Of a stretch of 64,000 nt of DNA, positions 34,904 to 44,535 are shown piece after piece. The notes under the pieces were generated by a model that worked only from the letters and a program-made list of their open reading frames with translations, made no database searches and was not told where the DNA came from. The translations under genes were made by a program, and so were the position numbers. The stretch comes from Bacteroidales bacterium OttesenSCG-928-M11 (GTDB lineage: Bacteria; Bacteroidota; Bacteroidia; Bacteroidales; Azobacteroidaceae). Numbering within the stretch: the first letter of the stretch is position 1; every line of letters begins with the position of its first letter. The stretch lies in assembly GCA_030265685.1 (NCBI GenBank), contig JAJDGO010000001.1, positions 1 to 64,000 of the forward strand, read 5' to 3'.

Positions 34904-35533
34904 TTATTTTTTATATATGATAGTCAAACCATCGCGCAAAGGTACAATAACTTTTTCGATTCGGGAGTCTTGCTTTATCATTTCGTTAAACCTTAAGATG
35001 CCAATTGTTTGTTTATCATTCGGATGAACTTCTTCAATTACCTTTCCATCCCAAAGTGTATTATCGGCAATAATAATTCCTCCCTTCTTTGTTTTATCAA
35101 ATATCAGATCGTAATACTCGCAATACAAACGCTTATCTGCATCTATAAAAACCATATCAAATTCTTCTTCAAGACGAGGAATAATCTCCATTGCATCTCC
35201 AATATGAAGTTTTATCCTTTCGTTTAACAAGGAAGTGTTGATTTGCTTTTGAATAAAGTCTTCTAATTCGTCATTTATTTCAATAGTATGTACTTTTCCT
35301 CCCTCAGGAAGAGCTTCTGCCAAGCAAAGAGTAGCATATCCTGTGTAAGTTCCTATTTCTAAAATGCGTTTTGGTTGACACATTCTAACAAACATCTTTA
35401 ATATACGTCCCTGTAAATGCCCCGAAAGCATTCGAGGTCTAAGAAGATTTACGTGAGCTTCTCGGTCGAGATTTGCCAATTGTTGTGGTTCGTCATCAAT
35501 GTGCGACAAGATATATTCTTCGAGATTTATCAT
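34904..35533 (-). CDS. SAM-dependent O-methyltransferase (caffeoyl-CoA OMT-like)
   Basis: 209-residue class I methyltransferase of the Methyltransf_3 group. Motif I is RILEIGTYTGYATLCLAEAL, followed by KVHTIEIND (ribose binding) and FDMVFIDADKRLYCEYYD, where the two Asp and the later IIADNTLW would hold the divalent metal of catechol-type OMTs. The natural substrate of bacterial members is generally unknown. It overlaps aroQ by 4 bp, which is the only context clue. Confidence 0.9.
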   Translation of the reverse strand: MINLEEYILSHIDDEPQQLANLDREAHVNLLRPRMLSGHLQGRILKMFVRMCQPKRILEIGTYTGYATLCLAEALPEGGKVHTIEINDELEDFIQKQINTSLLNERIKLHIGDAMEIIPRLEEEFDMVFIDADKRLYCEYYDLIFDKTKKGGIIIADNTLWDGKVIEEVHPNDKQTIGILRFNEMIKQDSRIEKVIVPLRDGLTIIYKK

Positions 35534-35946
35534 TTCAAAAAAGCTTCGATACCCAAACGATAAGAATCTAATCCGAATCCGGCAATTACGCCTTTACATG
35601 CGGAAGTTATCAAAGAAGTATGCCTAAATTCTTCCCGAGCATGAACATTAGATATATGAATTTCGATCACAGGAGTTAAGATCGCTTTAATTGCGTCATG
35701 AATAGCAACCGAAGTATGAGTATATCCTCCGGCATTTAACAATACGCCATCGAAACCAGCATTTGTTTCGTGCAGACAATTAATAATCTCTCCTTCTACA
35801 TTCGACTGATAGTAACTGATTATTAGTTCCGGATATTGTTTTTTAAGTATATCTAAGTAGTCATCAAATGAGGCATATCCATAGACATCCGGCTCTCTCG
35901 ATCCTAACAAATTCAGATTTGGGCCATTAATAATTTGAATCTTCAT
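35530..35946 (-). CDS. aroQ: Type II 3-dehydroquinate dehydratase
   Basis: Third step of the shikimate pathway. The 138-residue chain has the type II start IINGPNLNLLGSREPDVYG, with the catalytic tyrosine in this loop region, then NAGGYTHTSVAIHDAI and the catalytic-histidine segment HISNVHAREEFRHTS. It forms dodecamers in known cases. Its promoter would overlap the start of the divergent xerD gene. Confidence 0.96.
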   Translation of the reverse strand: MKIQIINGPNLNLLGSREPDVYGYASFDDYLDILKKQYPELIISYYQSNVEGEIINCLHETNAGFDGVLLNAGGYTHTSVAIHDAIKAILTPVIEIHISNVHAREEFRHTSLITSACKGVIAGFGLDSYRLGIEAFLK

Positions 35947-35961
35947 ATCGGAATAATTATG

Positions 35962-35969
35962 TATCTTTG
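35962..35969 (+). promoter_or_regulatory. -7 element of xerD
   Basis: TATCTTTG matches TAnnTTTG, 89 bp before the xerD ATG and inside the aroQ leader. Confidence 0.55.
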
Positions 35970-36034
35970 TATGGAATAGTAATATTTCGCAATTTCATAC
36001 ACATTCGATTGCGTTTCGTCTTACTATCTTGACA

Positions 36035-36042
36035 CAAAAGTA
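36035..36042 (-). promoter_or_regulatory. -7 element of aroQ
   Basis: Minus-strand TACTTTTG with TTG (36061-36063) 18 bp upstream, inside the start of the xerD coding region. Confidence 0.5.
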
Positions 36043-36057
36043 ATAATAATAATCCAA

Positions 36058-36963
36058 ATGCAATCCGACACTCCTCATTTATTATCCGGATTCCGGACAT
36101 ATTTACGTCTCGAAAAGTCGCTTTCTGATAATTCGGTAAAAGCATATATAGAAGATGCAAAAAAATTGACCGATTATTTGGAAAGTAACAACATTAACCC
36201 CGTCGATGCCGAATTGCAAGATCTACAAAACTTTCTTATTTCTTTGCATGATCTAAGTATAAGTCCTCGTTCTCAATCTCGTATTTTATCCGGAATCCGG
36301 TCTTTTTTTCATTACTTAGAATTAGAAAAATACATAACTAAAGATCCAACCGAGTTACTTGAATCACCTAAAATAGGATTAAAACTTCCCGAATTTTTAT
36401 CATTAGACGAGATCGATCGAATTATAGGAAGTATTGATCTTTCACATCCACAAGGACAACGGAACAAAGCTATACTCGAAACTCTATATAGTTGTGGTTT
36501 GCGAGTATCAGAGCTTATTGGTTTGAAATTTTCGGATTTATATTTAGACGAAGGATTTATTAAAGTTGACGGCAAAGGAGGAAAACAACGCTTAGTTCCA
36601 ATTTCATCCACAGCCATCAAGGAGATTAATCTATATCTTCTTGACAGAAATTTGATTCCTGTAAAAAAAGAATTCGAAGATGTTTTATTTCTCAGTCGAA
36701 GAGGAAGTGCTTTATCTCGAATAATGATTTTTCACATGATTAAGGAACAAGCAGAAATTGCAGGAATATCAAAAAACATCAGTCCACATACATTCCGACA
36801 TTCTTTTGCCACGCACTTATTAGAAGGAGGAGCCAACCTTCGTGCAATACAACAAATGCTTGGTCATGAAAAAATAACAACAACTGAAATATATACGCAC
36901 TTAGACAGACAATTTTTGCGTTCGGAGATACAAGAACATCATCCTCGCAATAAAAAGAATTAG
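36058..36963 (+). CDS. xerD: Site-specific tyrosine recombinase XerD
   Basis: Resolves chromosome dimers at dif together with XerC. The 301-residue protein has the SAM-like N-terminal DNA-binding domain (1-110) and the catalytic domain with all six residues visible: Arg149 (SCGLRVSELIGL), Lys173 (GKGGKQR), His244 and Arg247 (HTFRHSFATHLLEGGA), His270 (LGHEKITTTEIY) and Tyr279. Its length and chromosomal setting, with no other mobile genes, argue for the housekeeping recombinase rather than an integrase. Its stop overlaps that of the converging DUF2490 gene. Confidence 0.93.
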   Translation: MQSDTPHLLSGFRTYLRLEKSLSDNSVKAYIEDAKKLTDYLESNNINPVDAELQDLQNFLISLHDLSISPRSQSRILSGIRSFFHYLELEKYITKDPTELLESPKIGLKLPEFLSLDEIDRIIGSIDLSHPQGQRNKAILETLYSCGLRVSELIGLKFSDLYLDEGFIKVDGKGGKQRLVPISSTAIKEINLYLLDRNLIPVKKEFEDVLFLSRRGSALSRIMIFHMIKEQAEIAGISKNISPHTFRHSFATHLLEGGANLRAIQQMLGHEKITTTEIYTHLDRQFLRSEIQEHHPRNKKN

Positions 36964-37634
36964 AATTTCCGTCTAAAACCTACACCAAAGGAGATCACGC
37001 GAGGATCATCGTCTACCAAGTATTCGTCCCAACGCATGTAAAAGTCAAGATAGTCGGTTCTATTTAAGCGCCAACTGGTTCCGCCTTGAAAACGAACTCG
37101 AGTAAGATCATTTCCCATAGGGTCGTTTAATTCCGTAGAAAAATCACAAGAGAAATAAGGTTTCCAAGGTCTTCCCCAAATAGAGTATTCAACTTCGAAC
37201 TTATTTTTCATTATGTATTTAGGATTAATTTTGTATCGACCTCTATTTTCGTCACGAGTTGTACCTTGTACGCGTCCTCTCCAAGAAAGAGTAAATTGAT
37301 CAATAGTTTCTTTATACGACAAATTAAAATAATAACGATGCCTAAACTCATATAGATTATCGTTATTATAGTTATAAATCAAAGCATAATACAAGCCTAT
37401 TTTAATCTTTTTTTCCCAAAAAGGATAATCCAAGCCAAGAGAAGTAACACTTCTATCAAAAATATTCGAACTTGTAATAAAACGAACCTCTTCTTCAAAT
37501 GAAAGGCTTAAATCCCTATATACGCTTTTTTCGCCTTCTAAAGAAAGTATCGCACCAACGTCTGTTTCTCTTTCCTGCGCATAAGAAAAGGCAGGAAAAA
37601 GAAGCAGTAAGCATAATATTTTAATTCCTTTCAT
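36960..37634 (-). CDS. DUF2490 outer-membrane beta-barrel-like protein
   Basis: 224 residues with a signal peptide (ILCLLLLFPAFSYAQ). The rest alternates polar and hydrophobic residues with many aromatic ends (YYFNLSY, FTLSWRGRVQGTTRDENRGRY, YLDFYMRWDEYL) and finishes in VGFRRKF with a C-terminal phenylalanine, as in outer-membrane barrels. DUF2490 has no settled function. It is last in a minus-strand run with DUF4956 and VTC-type genes, which suggests a shared pathway. Confidence 0.85.
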   Translation of the reverse strand: MKGIKILCLLLLFPAFSYAQERETDVGAILSLEGEKSVYRDLSLSFEEEVRFITSSNIFDRSVTSLGLDYPFWEKKIKIGLYYALIYNYNNDNLYEFRHRYYFNLSYKETIDQFTLSWRGRVQGTTRDENRGRYKINPKYIMKNKFEVEYSIWGRPWKPYFSCDFSTELNDPMGNDLTRVRFQGGTSWRLNRTDYLDFYMRWDEYLVDDDPRVISFGVGFRRKF

Positions 37635-37655
37635 AAAAAAAATCGTATCAATTCA

Positions 37656-38363
37656 TTACGAGAATTTTGTTATATGATCAATTGTATTGATTTGATCTGA
37701 AGTAGCTCTATAATATACTTTCAAGAAAGCAACGTCTCTAAGAAAATCAATATGACCAACTTCTACTTTTTGAATATCCAAACCGGTTCGATCTTTCAAG
37801 TCTGCTAACAAATCATCGTAGCGTTCCGGTTTAATCAAGGCTATTTTTTCATAAAGAACAATTTTAGTCGATGCAGATTTAAGGAATTGATTGCTTTCTA
37901 ATACCCATATAATAGCAACAAATAAAAGATTTGCAGCCAAGAGTGTAATATAATCAACATCCATAGACAATCCGTTAACCGCCGAGATACCAATAATCAC
38001 AAACAAATAAGTCATTTCTCTAATCTGGACAGTCTCCGTTCGATAACGAATCATTCCGAAAATACAGAATAACCCAAGAGCGAATCCAAATTCCATCGAT
38101 AAGTTTTGAAGAATAAACAACAATAAGAAAATGGTTACGCTAAATAGAACAAAAGTAAAGTAGTAATCTTTACGTTTACTTTTCTTGTAATAGAAAATAT
38201 GGATAATAATCCAACAAACTAAAAAATTAGCTGCGAATCGGATTAAAAGCATTAATAGCATATTAGGATCAAATACGGTAACTCCCATGAAAGAAGGTCC
38301 TTTTTCTGCCAGGTTTTGTGCAAACTCTTGCGCAATAGCTGTATCAATAGTTGACTGAATCAT
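37656..38363 (-). CDS. DUF4956 membrane protein
   Basis: 235 residues. Four hydrophobic helices lie within residues 25-160 (LLIRFAANFLVCWIIIHIFY; FVLFSVTIFLLLFILQNL; GFALGLFCIFGMIRYRT; LLAANLLFVAIIWVL), followed by a soluble C-terminal domain (residues 160-235) with a ferredoxin-like pattern. IRYRTETVQIREMTYLFV is the conserved centre of DUF4956. These genes are often found next to VTC-domain genes, as here (7 bp from the next start). It may form the membrane part of a polyphosphate-making complex, but this is not shown. Confidence 0.88.
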   Translation of the reverse strand: MIQSTIDTAIAQEFAQNLAEKGPSFMGVTVFDPNMLLMLLIRFAANFLVCWIIIHIFYYKKSKRKDYYFTFVLFSVTIFLLLFILQNLSMEFGFALGLFCIFGMIRYRTETVQIREMTYLFVIIGISAVNGLSMDVDYITLLAANLLFVAIIWVLESNQFLKSASTKIVLYEKIALIKPERYDDLLADLKDRTGLDIQKVEVGHIDFLRDVAFLKVYYRATSDQINTIDHITKFS

Positions 38364-38370
38364 TGTTTAG

Positions 38371-39156
38371 TTATTTATTGTTAGTTAATAATAGTATCTG
38401 CTTATTAATCAGCGCCCAGCGCCTCTTAAATCGATTGTATTTAATTTGCGGATTCGTTACTACGGTACCCATACAATATTTACTGAATGACATTTTCTTT
38501 ATTCTGAAATTCATTAATATATCCAAGAAATCAGAATGTTGCATTCCATCTTGTTTCAATTCTATTATGACTAAATCGCCCAACGAACGAGTTTCGTTGG
38601 TTAGATAGTTATGAAAAGAAAGATCAAGGTCGATTGTTATCCGCTCAGTAGCACGATTATTAACCAAAGTAATTCGTTTAAATTCGTTTGCTAAAGAGGG
38701 CACCAAAGTATTAGAATTAAATAAGGAATGTTCGTCAAGAAAAGATTTTTTTTCTTTTAGATCTTGAACCGATTTCACATGAGAATCATCAATCGAGACT
38801 CTCACTTTTTTTGTTCGCCCTTTATTATTCTTATTTTTAACCTCCAGATGCGACTGACTTACATCAATATAAGTTCGGATCCTTATTTTCTGACGATTTA
38901 GTTTGCCATTTTGGTGCATTACAAACATTCCTAAATCCGGCGTATCAAAATATTGAGTCGAATAAGGAGCAATTCTGTTGCCTATATCGTTTATCTGAAC
39001 TTTAAAAAAAGGAGACATTTCTTTTAATAGTTCCGGCAATATAGAGACAGGAGCTACAAATTTAGAGTCAATACGATCCATTAGACGAATACATTTCATC
39101 TCCTGCAAAGTGATTGGCTTCATTGTATCTATTATCGGGCGTATTGTGCTTTCCAT
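38371..39156 (-). CDS. VTC-domain polyphosphate polymerase-like protein
   Basis: 261 residues of the VTC/CYTH superfamily, whose yeast member Vtc4 makes polyphosphate from ATP in a basic tunnel. The tunnel residues can be followed: Lys32 (DRIDSKF), Arg92 and Arg94 (KIRIRTY), Lys107 (LEVKNKN), Arg168/Arg172 (NNRATERITID), Glu199 and Lys201 (IIELKQ) and Lys226 (SFSKYC). It has no SPX domain and no membrane helix, so it is a stand-alone catalytic domain. The DUF4956 neighbour may supply the membrane part. Activity is a family-based inference. Confidence 0.88.
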   Translation of the reverse strand: MESTIRPIIDTMKPITLQEMKCIRLMDRIDSKFVAPVSILPELLKEMSPFFKVQINDIGNRIAPYSTQYFDTPDLGMFVMHQNGKLNRQKIRIRTYIDVSQSHLEVKNKNNKGRTKKVRVSIDDSHVKSVQDLKEKKSFLDEHSLFNSNTLVPSLANEFKRITLVNNRATERITIDLDLSFHNYLTNETRSLGDLVIIELKQDGMQHSDFLDILMNFRIKKMSFSKYCMGTVVTNPQIKYNRFKRRWALINKQILLLTNNK

Positions 39157-39184
39157 TGAACTATTAAAGTGTCAAATTAAAGAA

Positions 39185-40018
39185 TTAATCTTTGAACGAA
39201 TAATCGTATACCTTAGTCGAATATAATTTTCCGTCGGGATTATAGTTATATTGAACTTTCTTTTTCCCTTCGGTATTATAATCGAATTTGCGGATACGGT
39301 AAAGTTTGTTTTTATCATTATAAACATTCTCGCGAACACATACCCAATTCTCGTCGTATTCGTAAGTAGTTCTTTCTTTTTGTCCGTAAACGGCGTATTC
39401 AATGTCTTCGATCTTATAACCTTGTTCGTTCCAAACAGTTAAATGATCCATCCATTGTCTTTTTCCTTTAGCATCCGTATTGATTTCTTTGATCACTAAA
39501 TTCTTCCGAATCTCGCGTCTTTCTTGATCGTTGCGAGGAGGATTTTTCAACTGGGCTGAAGGCGAGTCCGAAGAGTAAGAATATTCAAATATTTTTGTAG
39601 AAAACAATTTCCCGTCGGGATTATAATTATATTGAATTTTCTTTCTTCCGTCTTCATTGTATTCGAATTTACGGATACGGTAACGTTTATTCTTGTCGTT
39701 ATAAACATCTTCACGAATACATTTCCAATTTTCATCGTATTCGAAAGTTACTCGCTCCTTTTGTCCGTATACGGCATATTCGATTTCTTCTATCTTATAT
39801 CCATACTCGTTCCAAACAGTCAAATGATCCATCCATTGCCTTTTTCCTTTGGCATCGGTATTGACTTCTTTTACAACTAAATTCTTCTTTTCATCTCGCC
39901 GTTCTTGTTCCGTACGAGGAGGAGCTTGATATTCCGGAGGAAGAGTTTCGGCAAATGCTAACATTCCTCCCAGTATCATAAAAACCAGGACAAACAATTT
40001 GTCTTTTATTAACTTCAC
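39185..40018 (-). CDS. Secreted protein made of two copies of a 127-residue unit
   Basis: 277 residues with a signal peptide (LVFMILGGMLAFAE). Residues 33-150 and 160-277 are two close copies, offset by 127 residues. TDAKGKRQWMDHLTVWNE is identical in both (54-71 and 181-198), as are YAVYGQKER and NYNPDGKL. The units are rich in Y, K and E with short YEYDENW-type strands, resembling beta-repeat (RHS/MORN-like) proteins, though I cannot name a family. At DNA level the copies are also very similar, pointing to a recent duplication. It lies between the VTC gene and a repeat lipoprotein. Confidence 0.8.
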   Translation of the reverse strand: MKLIKDKLFVLVFMILGGMLAFAETLPPEYQAPPRTEQERRDEKKNLVVKEVNTDAKGKRQWMDHLTVWNEYGYKIEEIEYAVYGQKERVTFEYDENWKCIREDVYNDKNKRYRIRKFEYNEDGRKKIQYNYNPDGKLFSTKIFEYSYSSDSPSAQLKNPPRNDQERREIRKNLVIKEINTDAKGKRQWMDHLTVWNEQGYKIEDIEYAVYGQKERTTYEYDENWVCVRENVYNDKNKLYRIRKFDYNTEGKKKVQYNYNPDGKLYSTKVYDYSFKD

Positions 40019-40022
40019 AATC

Positions 40023-40754
40023 TTATATATTTATAGAGATGTAAAAAACTTCGCCCAAATCATATATCTTTTGATCTTCTACAACTTCTATAAATTGAGA
40101 TTCTGAGGGGAAGAGTATATTCTTATAATTATCACCCTGTTTTTCTGTTTCGGTATATATTTCATATACTCCGGGACGAAGTCTTTCGAAAACAAAAACG
40201 CCATGATTATCTGTACGAACATCATCCGTAACAATATCCTGATCTTTGTGTTTTAGATAAACGCGCTGCCCAATAGCCGGGAATAAGTTTTGTCCGCTAA
40301 TAGTAACTAAGCGGTCGTTATCGTAGTAATTAACTGCTACCGAACCTCTAATCATAGATGTTCCGTTTGCTTTCCCCGTATGGATAAAGATTGTATCTGC
40401 TTTGTTTGTATTTCCGCTTACTTTAACTTTTTGAGAAACGCTTTCTCTTGTTCCGTCATCATAAGTAGTGTAAGCATAAACGGTATAATTTCCTTTCCGT
40501 AGATAATCGAATTTGTAAAATCCATTGTCATTCGTTTCAATATCATCTCCGAAATAGTCGTCATCTCCGTAAACAATATATACATCATGCTTTACTGCAG
40601 GAAAAGTATCTGCTGGAAAAAGAGAATTTCCACTCGGATGACGAACTTCATATACATAACCTTCTAAAGAAGAAGAACCTCCTGGACCCTCTCCGTCGTT
40701 ACAAGAAAAAAGGGCAAGGGATAGCAGCACAAATAAAATTTGATATGTTTTCAT
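40023..40754 (-). CDS. Lipoprotein with two carboxypeptidase-regulatory-like repeats
   Basis: 243 residues with a lipoprotein signal (LLSLALFSC, Cys18). Two related beta-sandwich units are visible: one around DVYIVYGDDDYFGDDIETND then GFYKFDYLRKGNYTVYAYT, the other around RVYLKHKDQDIVTDDVRTDN then GVFVFERLRPGVYEIYTE. This is the pattern of carboxypeptidase-regulatory or SdrD B-like domains, usually surface-exposed and used for binding. It is the first gene of the run reaching DUF2490, 4 bp before the duplicated-unit gene. The binding partner is unknown. Confidence 0.82.
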   Translation of the reverse strand: MKTYQILFVLLSLALFSCNDGEGPGGSSSLEGYVYEVRHPSGNSLFPADTFPAVKHDVYIVYGDDDYFGDDIETNDNGFYKFDYLRKGNYTVYAYTTYDDGTRESVSQKVKVSGNTNKADTIFIHTGKANGTSMIRGSVAVNYYDNDRLVTISGQNLFPAIGQRVYLKHKDQDIVTDDVRTDNHGVFVFERLRPGVYEIYTETEKQGDNYKNILFPSESQFIEVVEDQKIYDLGEVFYISINI

Positions 40755-40779
40755 GGGTTACATTTGTTTCTAACGGATG

Positions 40780-40787
40780 CAAAGATA
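40780..40787 (-). promoter_or_regulatory. -7 element of the 40754-to-36960 gene run
   Basis: Minus-strand TATCTTTG, 26 bp before the lipoprotein start. All five genes from 40754 to 36960 are spaced by 35 bp or less, so they may be one operon. Confidence 0.55.
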
Positions 40788-40810
40788 AAACTATATTTTA
40801 TATATTACTA

Positions 40811-40847
40811 AAAAAGCATCCCTCTTTTATCAAGAAGGATGCTTTTT
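40811..40847 (-). terminator. Terminator of enolase
   Basis: AAAAAGCATCC (40811-40821) and GGATGCTTTTT (40837-40847) form an 11-bp stem; on the minus strand a T tract follows. Confidence 0.85.
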
Positions 40848-40866
40848 AATATTTTTTATTCTATTG

Positions 40867-42207
<1,341 letters not shown>

Positions 42208-42232
42208 TCAAACAAGACTAATAAATCGAACG

Positions 42233-42240
42233 CAAAATTA
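42233..42240 (-). promoter_or_regulatory. -7 element of enolase
   Basis: Minus-strand TAATTTTG matches TAnnTTTG, 77 bp before the chosen ATG. No clear -33 element. Confidence 0.45.
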
Positions 42241-42342
42241 CAAAAAATAAATGATTTACTATCTTATTTGGTGCTTAAATATAGGATGAATTTAACTTTT
42301 AAAGTTTAATAAAAAACATAATATTCGTTTCGAAAAAAGCAA

Positions 42343-42350
42343 TACCTTTG
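42343..42350 (+). promoter_or_regulatory. -7 element of the S41-like peptidase gene
   Basis: TACCTTTG matches TAnnTTTG, 80 bp before the ATG. Confidence 0.5.
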
Positions 42351-42429
42351 CGACTGGGTAGAAAAACGGATGTAAATTTACCTATCAGAAGTTATTTAAT
42401 AGAGTTGATCGATTCAAAAAAACGAGAAA

Positions 42430-43683
42430 ATGATAAAACTAAATTTATTAATTATCGGAATTTTATTGTCCTTGACGGTACATTCACAAACTAAAAACAT
42501 CGATTGGGATGCTGATTTGGATTATTTAGCGAATGAATTACCCCAAAAACACTACAATTTTTTCACTCTAAAAAGCAAAAATGATTTCCTATCAGGTATA
42601 GATGCAATTAAAGAAGAGAATATAGGCGTGAGTGATTTTCAGGTTGCCTTGAAAACTCAACAATTAATTGCAAAATTTGGCGATTCTCACACAATGCTGA
42701 ATTTTAGTCAGCTACTAAATCCCAATCAAATACTTCCAATTCATTTATTTTGGGCAAGCGATGGGCTTTATATTTTGCGAACAACAAAAGAAAATGAAAA
42801 AATATTGGGTTGCCAATTGCTATCAATCAATAACATTCCGATAGCTACGGTAATAGATAGTTTGAGCACACTATTTGCTGTCGACAATCAAGCTATGATA
42901 AAAACACTTGTCCCTCAAACATTTCCTTCTTTGCAAATCTTAGAATATTTTGGCTTTGCAAATACAGAGCAAGTAGTACTTGGTTTAAAGACAGAAACAA
43001 TGCAAAACCAGGAATATACATTAAAATCATCGCTGGCAAAACGGGAGGATCTAGTTTTTTTCAAGCCCGATTCTATTGCTTTTTGCCTAAAAAATGAAAA
43101 ACAAATTTTTACGGATCATTATTACAATGAGGAAAAAATTTATCATATACTATATAATAAATGCTTTAGTAAAGAAATTGCGTTGGAGTATGGAAATAAA
43201 GAACTGGCCGAAACCCTACCATCATTCAAAGAATTTGAAGAGAAAATATTGAATACTTTAGCCTCTGAACCTGTTACTAAAATAATATTCGACATGAGAT
43301 TTAATGGCGGGGGAAATTCTGCGCAAGGTACAAGATTCATAGAAAAGTTGGCCGAATTTTTAGAATCGAATCCCACGATTAAGACCTATGTTGTTATTGG
43401 CAGATCTACTTTTTCTTCAGCCATATTGAACACTATGGATTTCAAACGATTAACTAATGCTATATTTATAGGGGAAGAAACCTCCGGCAAACCCAATCAT
43501 TTTGGAGAAATAAAAAAACTCCAACTACCTTCTTCTAAAATATCTATCAACTATTCCACCAAATATTTCAAAGTAACAGAAACAGATGTGAACACCATCA
43601 CTCCCGACATTACAATAGAAATGAGTTTTTCTGATCTAAAAAAAGGTATTGATCCTATTTTTGAATGGGTAAAAGAACAGTAA
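42430..43683 (+). CDS. Secreted S41-like peptidase
   Basis: 417 residues with a signal peptide (LLIIGILLSLTVHSQ). The N-terminal part (IDWDADLDYLANELPQKHYN, LIAKFGDSHTML) is the usual helical cap of Bacteroidetes S41 proteins. The C-terminal half carries the S41 core: IIFDMRFNGGGNSAQGTRF, the catalytic-serine region VIGRSTFSSAILN and FIGEETSGKPNHFGE. No PDZ domain is evident between the two, so it is closer to the tricorn/IRBP-like branch than to CtpA. Substrate unknown. It stands alone between enolase and the ribosomal cluster. Confidence 0.88.
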   Translation: MIKLNLLIIGILLSLTVHSQTKNIDWDADLDYLANELPQKHYNFFTLKSKNDFLSGIDAIKEENIGVSDFQVALKTQQLIAKFGDSHTMLNFSQLLNPNQILPIHLFWASDGLYILRTTKENEKILGCQLLSINNIPIATVIDSLSTLFAVDNQAMIKTLVPQTFPSLQILEYFGFANTEQVVLGLKTETMQNQEYTLKSSLAKREDLVFFKPDSIAFCLKNEKQIFTDHYYNEEKIYHILYNKCFSKEIALEYGNKELAETLPSFKEFEEKILNTLASEPVTKIIFDMRFNGGGNSAQGTRFIEKLAEFLESNPTIKTYVVIGRSTFSSAILNTMDFKRLTNAIFIGEETSGKPNHFGEIKKLQLPSSKISINYSTKYFKVTETDVNTITPDITIEMSFSDLKKGIDPIFEWVKEQ

Positions 43684-43734
43684 ACGACAACCAGTCAAAC
43701 ACAAATCAATACAACTCACCTAAAAAAATACTAT

Positions 43735-43822
43735 AACTTGTGATAAGTTATTGTAGAACTTCGATCAAGTTATACTAAAACTTGAAGCAAGTTATACTAA
43801 AACTTGGGGAAAGCTATACTAT
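43735..43822. repeat. Family I 22-bp repeat array, four units
   Basis: Units at 43735-43756, 43757-43778, 43779-43800 and 43801-43822. Three keep AACTT and AAGTT; the last has AAGCT. The linker is ATTGTAG or ATACTAA. Located between converging genes (S41-like and rplQ). Confidence 0.92.
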
Positions 43823-43917
43823 CTTGGCGGCAATACAAAAAAATGGCTGATGAAGTTATCTAATTAACCGGTTGAGTCATTTCCAAAGTTAGATATTTTC
43901 TAAAAAATTGGCATACA

Positions 43918-43949
43918 AAAAACCGATGAATATAAATCCATCGGTTTTT
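43918..43949 (-). terminator. Terminator of the ribosomal supercluster
   Basis: AAAAACCGATG (43918-43928) and CATCGGTTTTT (43939-43949) form an 11-bp stem with a 10-nt loop. T tracts occur on both strands, so it can also stop transcription from the S41 side. Confidence 0.88.
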
Positions 43950-44001
43950 TATTTGTAAAATAAATCTCATCATCACTCTGACGAGATATTATTCTATCAG
44001 A

Positions 44002-44529
44002 TTATTCTTCTGTTTTTTCCTCAGCTGGAGTTTCTTCAACTACAGGAGCTACAACTTCTTCAACTTTTGCAGCTGGAGTTTCAACCGCAGCAGCTTTCTC
44101 TGTAGCACCCGAGCGACGAGAACGACGAGTTTTTGTTGATTTTTTAGAAGTTTTTTCTTTCAACATTAACTCATTATAGTCAACCAACTCGATAAAACAC
44201 ATAGATGCATTATCACCTAAACGGTTTCCTGTTTTGATGATACGAGTATAACCTCCCGGACGATCTGCTATTTTTTGAGAAATCTCTTGGAATAACTCCG
44301 TAACTGCATATTTGTTATGCAATTGTTGGAATACCAAACGTCTTGAATGAGTTGTATCTGTTTTTGACTTATTAATGATCGGCTCCACATAAACACGAAG
44401 CTCCTTAGCTTTAGCTACAGTCGTAAAAATTCGTTTGTGCATAATCAAAGAAGTAGCCATATTTGAAAGCATGGCAGCTCTATGAGAATATGTACGACCT
44501 AAATGATTTACTTTTTTATTATGTCTCAT
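44002..44529 (-). CDS. rplQ: Ribosomal protein L17
   Basis: Lies near the exit tunnel of the 50S subunit. The core (residues 1-125) begins [20 protein letters not shown] and has [19 protein letters not shown]. Residues 126-175 are a tail of K/S/R then A, V, E and P ([19 protein letters not shown]), a common but unstudied extension in Bacteroidetes. Last gene of the cluster, 6 bp after rpoA. Confidence 0.97.
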   Translation of the reverse strand: MRHNKKVNHLGRTYSHRAAMLSNMATSLIMHKRIFTTVAKAKELRVYVEPIINKSKTDTTHSRRLVFQQLHNKYAVTELFQEISQKIADRPGGYTRIIKTGNRLGDNASMCFIELVDYNELMLKEKTSKKSTKTRRSRRSGATEKAAAVETPAAKVEEVVAPVVEETPAEEKTEE

Positions 44530-44535
44530 CGTTAA

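Noticed and set aside
36058-36963. Phage or island integrase
   Set aside because: Length, motifs and setting fit the housekeeping XerD; there is no att-like repeat and no other mobile gene nearby.
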